A stretch of 64,000 nt of DNA from a bacterium. GTDB taxonomy: Bacteria > Cyanobacteriota > Sericytochromatia > S15B-MN24 > UBA4093. Location of the stretch: the NCBI GenBank assembly GCA_017744355.1, contig JAGIBK010000010.1:22391-86390 (forward strand), in the 5' to 3' direction. The position numbers and the translations under genes were made by a program. Positions 58,908 to 64,000 of the stretch are shown one piece after another. The notes under the pieces are model-generated. The model was not told the DNA's origin. It was given only the letters and a program-made list of their open reading frames with translations, and made no database searches. Within the stretch, counting starts at the first letter, position 1. Every line of letters begins with the position of its first letter.

Positions 58908-60877
58908 TGATTAGCCAGCATGCCCGCGAGGCGATGAAAGCTCTTCTCGCCTCCACCCAGAGCATCAGCCCCGGATTCCGTGCAAGCATCCCCTATGACA
59001 AGGCTCTGGTCGCCTCGGAGGAGGATGGCGGCGAAGCCAAAGAGATTACCCTGGCCTATCACTACCCCTACCAAGCTTTCGGGGATCCGAGGCCGCCTCG
59101 GGTCCTCAAGGCGAAGGTCGATAAGGGGAAGGTGCTGTATCTCCCCGTCGAAGATGCCCCCTTTGTCCGGCACACGCGGACCATCAAAAACTGCGAGGTG
59201 CAGGACGGGGTGTTGGTTCGCGACGACCCGACGCGCTCCCCGATCATTATGGACGAGTACGAGGGTCTGGTGCGAGGCGAACCCACTACGCTCCAGATTC
59301 CGGCCGAGCAAACGAGCGATCCGAAATTCTGGAATTCGCGCGGATTCCTGGCAACTCAGAAGGGCCTCCAGGAGCTTCAGCGAATTACGGCGGCCAGTTG
59401 CCACGCGGGGATCTCTTCGGTGGTCCACGGCACCTACGAGAAAGGCTGGATCAGGATGAGGTCGGGGGCGCCCCCTTGCTACATCTACGGGGAAACGGTC
59501 ATCTTGCCCGAGAATAGCGAGGAACTGATCGCCCTTTCGCGCTCGGGCTCAAGCCAAGGCAATCTTGGCGTTGGGCAGGCCGGAACCCTTGAGGGATCGG
59601 CGATGTTGCTTGCCGCTGCCTTGCACAACCCGGCCTTTGCTACGCTTGCGGGCTTCGCTTGCTCGGCGGTCCTCCTGGCGGTCTTGTTCGGGATGGAACC
59701 CGGCATCATCAACCTCGTGGGCGCCTCGGGAAGCGGCAAGACCACGCTGCTGCAATTGATCGCGAGCTTGCTGGGAATCCCGGGGAAGCCTAGTTCGCCC
59801 AGTTCGTACATCGGCACCTGGCGCGCGACGGACAACGGCATGGAGGCCCCGCTGGCCGCTCGTTCCGATAGCGTGAGCATCTTGGATGAGGTTCACCAGG
59901 CGCCCGCGAATACCGATTGGCAGTCCGCCTTGTATATGGCCGCGAATGGCCGTGGGAAGGCGCGAATGACCAAGGAGACGGAAGCCCGGGAACCGAAGGC
60001 CTGGCGAACTCAGCTGATTTCGAGCGGCGAGGAGAGCTTGGCTAGCAAGGTTCGCAATAGCCGCTTCGGCAAGACTCAGATGCCCGGCGGCCTTCAGTTC
60101 CGCGTGATTGACGTGGATGCCGCGACGGCGGGCCTATGGTCGGATGTGGGGGAGCAGGCCCAGTTGCCTTACGGTGGCCGCTATCGGAAGGTTGCGGGTA
60201 TCACCCAAGAGGCGACCAATGCGCGAGCGATCATCGAAGGGCTCGAGCGGGCGGCGTTGGCGAACTACGGGCACGCCTGGCCCAAGATCATCCGGTACCT
60301 CCAGGACGAGAAGAATCGGCAGGCTGCGCAGACCCTCTTTAACAACTACCGTCGCGTGCTTGAGGATCAGTGCGACGAAGGTACGAGCCAGATTGTCCGA
60401 CGGCGCATCAAACACGTTGCGGCGGCCCTTACCGGCCTCGCTCTCCTGATGAGCGCCCTGGAGATGGCGGACCAAACGATCATCGAAAAGGCCCGGGAAT
60501 GGGCCAGCAAGCACCTATGGAAAGCGGGGCTTGAGTACACCACGGGGAGCGAGGGCGATGAAATGGTTGAGCGCTTTACCGAGCGCCTGCTGGCCGAACC
60601 GTCCCGTCTCTTCCGGCAGGGCATTATGCCGAGCCACCGGGATTACTGGGGCTGGCACTTGGAGCAGGGGCAGGTCTTCCTTCCTACCGGCACCGGCATT
60701 AATGCGATCTGTGCCGACCTGGGCCTGGATCGCGAGAGGGTCCGGGCGGCCTTGCTGGCCAACGGGTGGACGGCCGACCAAAAGCGGCCTCCGGTGGCCG
60801 GGGTGCGCGGGACGAGCGTTCGCGGCTTGGTGTCGCCCCCGGGACTTCTCGGGGATTGGCTCGGGGTGGCCGGGTAG
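58907..60877 (+). CDS. DUF927-type helicase/ATPase
   Basis: 656 residues. An N-terminal domain of about 190 residues precedes GINLVGAS-type Walker A (NLVGASGSGKTTLLQLI, near residue 272) and Walker B SVSILDEVHQAP. SSGEESLASKVRNSRFGKTQ and GGLQFRVIDVDAA follow as in DUF927 (superfamily 3/AAA-like replicative helicases of mobile elements). The C-terminus holds a winged-helix-like part (LGLDRERVRAALLANGWTAD). With the preceding Toprim protein it forms a replication module. Confidence 0.8.
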   Translation: MISQHAREAMKALLASTQSISPGFRASIPYDKALVASEEDGGEAKEITLAYHYPYQAFGDPRPPRVLKAKVDKGKVLYLPVEDAPFVRHTRTIKNCEVQDGVLVRDDPTRSPIIMDEYEGLVRGEPTTLQIPAEQTSDPKFWNSRGFLATQKGLQELQRITAASCHAGISSVVHGTYEKGWIRMRSGAPPCYIYGETVILPENSEELIALSRSGSSQGNLGVGQAGTLEGSAMLLAAALHNPAFATLAGFACSAVLLAVLFGMEPGIINLVGASGSGKTTLLQLIASLLGIPGKPSSPSSYIGTWRATDNGMEAPLAARSDSVSILDEVHQAPANTDWQSALYMAANGRGKARMTKETEAREPKAWRTQLISSGEESLASKVRNSRFGKTQMPGGLQFRVIDVDAATAGLWSDVGEQAQLPYGGRYRKVAGITQEATNARAIIEGLERAALANYGHAWPKIIRYLQDEKNRQAAQTLFNNYRRVLEDQCDEGTSQIVRRRIKHVAAALTGLALLMSALEMADQTIIEKAREWASKHLWKAGLEYTTGSEGDEMVERFTERLLAEPSRLFRQGIMPSHRDYWGWHLEQGQVFLPTGTGINAICADLGLDRERVRAALLANGWTADQKRPPVAGVRGTSVRGLVSPPGLLGDWLGVAG

Positions 60878-60880
60878 TCC

Positions 60881-61130
60881 GTCACGGCCAATGGTCACGG
60901 GGCGTGAATGGCCGGAAGGCTTGCCCTGATTGAATCTTCGGGTTTTGTCACGCTGTCACAGCAGATTTTTTACATGCTGGTTTGTACGAAGCATTTATTA
61001 ATTAGGTTAACTAAGGGGCTTACCCCATTCTTTCGTACAGCTCGCTAAATGGCCGTGACCAGCGTGACAGGCGCTGAAATCAAGCAGGGGTGCCAAAATT
61101 TGTCCAACTCGCCCCGTGACCAGCGGTTGC
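60881..61130. other. Concentric inverted repeats, candidate replication origin
   Basis: GGTCACGGGGCG (60893-60904) is the exact complement of 61110-61121. GTCACGCTG (60947-60955) is complementary to CAGCGTGAC (61060-61068). GTCAC (60955-60959) pairs with GTGAC (61055-61059). These pairs share one centre near 61007. GTACGAA (60984-60990) and TTCGTAC (61032-61038) are centred near 61011. The middle (60961-61020) is AT-rich. The arrangement directly after a primase/helicase pair suggests an origin. Confidence 0.55.
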
Positions 61131-61272
61131 TCCCTATGACAGTTAGGGCAACTCATCCTGAACTCAGGGCACTATCTGCCTGCTTGCGCCTAGTCGTGAT
61201 TCTAGAAGGTTGAGCTTAGTTTTCGTCAAAAGCAGCCCCGTCGGGCTGGCTACAAATAGAAAAGGATTTCCT

Positions 61273-61809
61273 ATGATCGAGAATGACATCGCGGTGCCCA
61301 AATGGAAAGAGGGCGTGCAGATTAGTCCCCCTGGCTGGGCTGAGAAGGTGGCCATCGAGCCCCACACGCTCGGGAGCGGCTATAACGCTTATCAGTATCA
61401 GGGGTGCCCGGCGAGCCAGAACGTGACCGATACCCCCATCGGCCATGAGCTTCACGCCGTGCTGGCCCATATCCATAACGAAAGCCTCGGGGCTTCCCAC
61501 CCCAAACTGGCGGGTTATGATCGCGCTGCCGCCATCCTTGAGTTCAACGCCTATGGCCAAGAGGCGGGGAGCCACTGTTACACCGGTTATCTGAATGGCA
61601 CGCGCCTTGTCGCTAACATCGTGTGGTGGGATGTCCCGGATTACCGCTCCGTGTGGCCTCTGCGGGTCTACAGGGTTAGCTCCATTGGGCAGGGCGAGTG
61701 GGCCTATGACTCGGATCGTTGCCTCATCTGGCCGTGGGGCCAAGATGGCCGCTACACCAAACGTACCAAAGCCAAGAAGGTCATCCAGTTCTCTGAGTTG
61801 ACCGCCTAG
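61273..61809 (+). CDS. Hypothetical protein of the island
   Basis: 178 residues with AAAGGA 7 bases before ATG 61273. GWAEKVAIEPHTLGSGYNAY, IGHELHAVLAHIHNESLGAS and CYTGYLNGTRLVANIVWWDV suggest a mixed alpha/beta fold rich in Tyr and Trp. No family recognised. A hairpin (AGCCC/GGGCT) lies in its leader near 61240. A longer frame from 61210 was rejected because it lacks a ribosome-binding site. Confidence 0.6.
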   Translation: MIENDIAVPKWKEGVQISPPGWAEKVAIEPHTLGSGYNAYQYQGCPASQNVTDTPIGHELHAVLAHIHNESLGASHPKLAGYDRAAAILEFNAYGQEAGSHCYTGYLNGTRLVANIVWWDVPDYRSVWPLRVYRVSSIGQGEWAYDSDRCLIWPWGQDGRYTKRTKAKKVIQFSELTA

Positions 61810-61862
61810 CCAAAAATCGAGAAAGCCGGGCCCGCTAAGCGAATGCCCGGCCTCTCTTGGCT

Positions 61863-62178
61863 CTACCACGCCCTCATAGAGCCCACCACCTGGCGCTCAG
61901 AGAGCATCAGATAGCCTTGAGTCGTGGATAGGTTCGCATGGCTGCAAGCCTTCGATAACGACGAGGGAGTGGCCTTTTAGGGCCGCCTGGGTCACCCAGG
62001 TCCGGCGGAGGCCGTGGGGGGTAATGTCAATCCCGCCCGCCACCGCTAGGTGCTTAATCCGACAGGGCACGCGGCCAGTGGTTAGCTTAGCCCCGGCCTC
62101 CGTGACGAATAGCGGTCGCGAAGGCCATTCAGGGTAAACGCGACGATGCCCAGTCTCAACGCCGCGAATATAGTTCAT
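61863..62178 (-). pseudogene. Truncated and frameshifted tyrosine recombinase
   Basis: Reading the minus strand from 62178, YPEWPSRPLFVTEAGAKLTT and GGIDITPHGLRRTWVTQAAL give the HxxR part of an integrase. The frame then leaves the family. In the +1 frame the sequence continues ACSHANLSTTQGYLMLSERQ and ends VVGSMRAW with a stop at 61863-61865, supplying the catalytic tyrosine. So a frameshift near 61945-61955 separates HGLRR from Y, and the N-terminal half is missing. Confidence 0.8.
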
Positions 62179-62308
62179 TAGGCTCGCGCGCGGTTGTCGA
62201 ATGGAGATCCTGCTTCAAAAAACGCGCCAACATACAAGCATGGTAACTTGGCTACAAGTTGCTAATGATCGGATCTAAGGCTATTTCCCGATGGCATCAA
62301 ACCCTGGT

Positions 62309-63877
62309 TCAAGCTTCAATCTCTTCGCGGGCAAACTCGCCGCTCGCATCGTATTGTGCCTGGCTCTCCAACCAGTGACGCCCCTTTTCAGGATCTTCCG
62401 TTAATGCGCGTTCGATGACCAAGGTTTCACGATACTCTTTGGCCTCTGCCTGAAGTGTCCACTGTGCCTTAACCCCAAGGCTCTCAAGCTCTTCACGGAG
62501 AGCCGCTATGGGCACGCGGAAAAACTCTTTGCGAGGATTGACTTTGTTCACTTGGGCGGCAAGGAAGTGGCGGTGTAACGCGGTTTCGAGGGCCGGGGCA
62601 TCCTCGCTATAGATCATTGCGTGAACATCGAAGCTAAAGGGAACGCTGGCATCCCCAAGCTCGCGAACGCGGTCCAAGGGCTCCAAGCGGCGCGTGAGGC
62701 CAATCTTGTATACGTCTTCGCCGAATGAGCCTATATTCGAGATCACATAGACGTGCCCAGTCTTGGTCTGTTGTGCCATTGAAAGGGCGCGCTGGTTCTT
62801 CTCCTCTGCTTGCCTCAGTTTCTCTGCCATTTCCGCCAGCTGCGCCTCATACTTTTCGCGCTGAGCGGAAGAGGCCTTCTCGACCTGCGCCTGGATCTTC
62901 TCCATCGCTTTCCGAAGAGTCTCCTCTTCCTTCGCCGCTTCCTTTAGGGCGCGCTCGAACTCTCGCTGGGCCCGTTCTTCCTCACGAATCTGTTCTTTAA
63001 TTCGGCGCTGCTCTTCTCTATCTCTAAGCTTGATTTCCTGGACTGTCGCCGCCCATCGAAGTTCCGTCAGGCGAGCATCCAGAAAGGAATCAAGAATTCG
63101 GGCATTCCGGAACGCAGCCCCATTGTGATTGACTAAGTTGAAGGCATCCTTGATCTCCTGCTCCAACTTGCCGAAATTATCGCTCTTGGTACGGGAAAGG
63201 ATAGAATCCACTTTGCCGTTGAACGCATCCACAACAAAGCGAATAGCCGTATCACGCCGATTCGTCTCGACATATTCACAGGTGGCGGCTGTGTTCCCCT
63301 TGACCATGAGCCGAACCCTCTCGCGAGCATTCTTCAGCTCTTCACCAGCTTCAGTAAAGGCATAGTCATCCGCCAAATCGTCCAAGAGGCTATGGGATGG
63401 AATCACGTACTGATCGCCATAGCCCTCGATCACGTTCCTCATAGCCTTGGCGACCTTCTCGAAGCGATCGGCGTTACGCACGGCCTCATAGGCACTTCCC
63501 GCGATCTCTTCGGCCCGTTTATTAGCATTGTCGATGATGGTTTGAGCCTCCTGTTGCGCCGAGCGCATGGTGGACTCAAGACGCCCTCGGGCATCATTCA
63601 GAGCTTGATTCGCCTGGGCTCTGATACCTTTGGCATCGTCTTCGATTTCAAAGGCCATATCCTTGGCTTCGCCGACAATCCTCTGCGCTTCCGCCTCAGC
63701 ATCAATGATGACCCTGTATTTTCCAAGAGTCTGGTTTTCAGCCTCGAGGGTCGCATTCAAAGCCGCCATCGTATCAAGCTGGTCCTTAAGGCGGGCCTGC
63801 TCCTTGCTGGCATTCTGCCGCACTGTTAGAAGGTAGATTACAAGCCCAACTGAGACTAAGAAGAGGATTAGTGCCAT
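62309..63877 (-). CDS. Membrane-anchored coiled-coil protein with DUF4041/T5orf172-type domains
   Basis: 522 residues from MALILFLVSVGLVIYLLTVR, one N-terminal membrane helix, with AGGGAA upstream. Residues 25-130 are coiled coil (DAEAEAQRIVGEAKDMAFEI). Residues about 140-280 match DUF4041-like sequence (LTELRWAATVQEIKLRDREE). A second coiled coil follows, then the C-terminal module TGHVYVISNIGSFGEDVYKI, GLTRRLEPLDRVRELGDASV, which is a GIY-YIG-like T5orf172 (MUG113) domain. Such proteins are found on phages and islands; role unknown. A TTG at 63904 would add 9 residues. Confidence 0.7.
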   Translation of the reverse strand: MALILFLVSVGLVIYLLTVRQNASKEQARLKDQLDTMAALNATLEAENQTLGKYRVIIDAEAEAQRIVGEAKDMAFEIEDDAKGIRAQANQALNDARGRLESTMRSAQQEAQTIIDNANKRAEEIAGSAYEAVRNADRFEKVAKAMRNVIEGYGDQYVIPSHSLLDDLADDYAFTEAGEELKNARERVRLMVKGNTAATCEYVETNRRDTAIRFVVDAFNGKVDSILSRTKSDNFGKLEQEIKDAFNLVNHNGAAFRNARILDSFLDARLTELRWAATVQEIKLRDREEQRRIKEQIREEERAQREFERALKEAAKEEETLRKAMEKIQAQVEKASSAQREKYEAQLAEMAEKLRQAEEKNQRALSMAQQTKTGHVYVISNIGSFGEDVYKIGLTRRLEPLDRVRELGDASVPFSFDVHAMIYSEDAPALETALHRHFLAAQVNKVNPRKEFFRVPIAALREELESLGVKAQWTLQAEAKEYRETLVIERALTEDPEKGRHWLESQAQYDASGEFAREEIEA

Positions 63878-64000
63878 CAACTTTTCCCTAAAAGACTGGC
63901 CCAATGGCGCTAATCAAGCAGCCATAGGGCCGAAGGACATTATTATGACCTGACACCCTCGGTTGACCCAGCCAGAATTTGGATCTTACGCGGAACGTGG
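63878..64000. other. Right end of the window, nothing recognised
   Basis: 123 bases upstream of the DUF4041-type gene. It should contain that gene's promoter. No gene, tRNA or clear repeat is seen. Confidence 0.3.

Noticed and set aside
1..64000. CRISPR arrays, rRNA genes and insertion sequences
   Set aside because: No regularly spaced direct repeats, no rRNA core sequences and no transposase reading frame were seen anywhere in the window.

Overview
The window is GC-rich chromosomal DNA from a diderm, flagellated bacterium. The octamer GCGATCGC, often extended to GGCGATCGCC, occurs at least 30 times by eye between 0 and 48 kb. About two copies would be expected from base composition. This HIP1-like signal is typical of Cyanobacteria. 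No photosynthesis gene is present, and the MotA/MotB stator, LCP ligase, H+-pumping pyrophosphatase and outer-membrane-type proteins fit a non-photosynthetic cyanobacterial lineage (Sericytochromatia or Melainabacteria type). That placement is inference.

Region 1 (0-20.3 kb) is core-like. It holds several lipoproteins, an LCP cell-wall ligase, a small SLOG/DprA-like protein, PcrA/UvrD helicase, an RsbW/RsbV-type partner-switch pair with a GAF-GAF-GGDEF protein, HppA, an HD-GYP phosphohydrolase, a pentapeptide-repeat protein, MotA-MotB with a membrane glycosyltransferase-like protein, a TPR protein and tRNA-Leu(CAA).

Region 2 (20.4-34.5 kb) is accessory. It holds a DUF429 protein, a MerR regulator with an alpha/beta hydrolase, a nucleotidyltransferase, lipoproteins, a two-component system and a dnaE2-dinB translesion mutasome behind a canonical GAAC-N4-GTTC SOS box. 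A four-copy repeat family is scattered through 23.9-29.4 kb. One copy is split by a second, 79-bp structured element that also lies upstream of pcrA.

Region 3 (34.6-54.4 kb) is a complete headless contractile phage tail with a lysis cassette (tailocin/PBSX type). It has an XRE repressor with an ImmA-like protein lacking the protease residues, repeated operator-like palindromes, an HTH late activator, tail sheath, tube, a tail-assembly chaperone with an apparent programmed -1 frameshift, tape measure, LysM protein, hub, spike, gp25, gpJ, gpI, fibre, holin-like proteins and an M15 endolysin. No capsid, portal or terminase gene is visible. An AT-rich exported ankyrin-repeat gene with its own terminator sits between the chaperone and the tape measure.

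Region 4 (54.4-64 kb) begins with tRNA-Leu(UAG) and resembles an integrated satellite or plasmid-like island. It has an integrase with a fused excisionase-type HTH, a Cro/CI repressor, an HNH endonuclease, a Toprim primase-like protein, a DUF927-type helicase, a concentric inverted-repeat region that looks like a replication origin, and a second, frameshifted integrase remnant. A long coiled-coil DUF4041/T5orf172-type protein closes the window. HIP1 octamers appear absent from this last 10 kb, consistent with recent acquisition.
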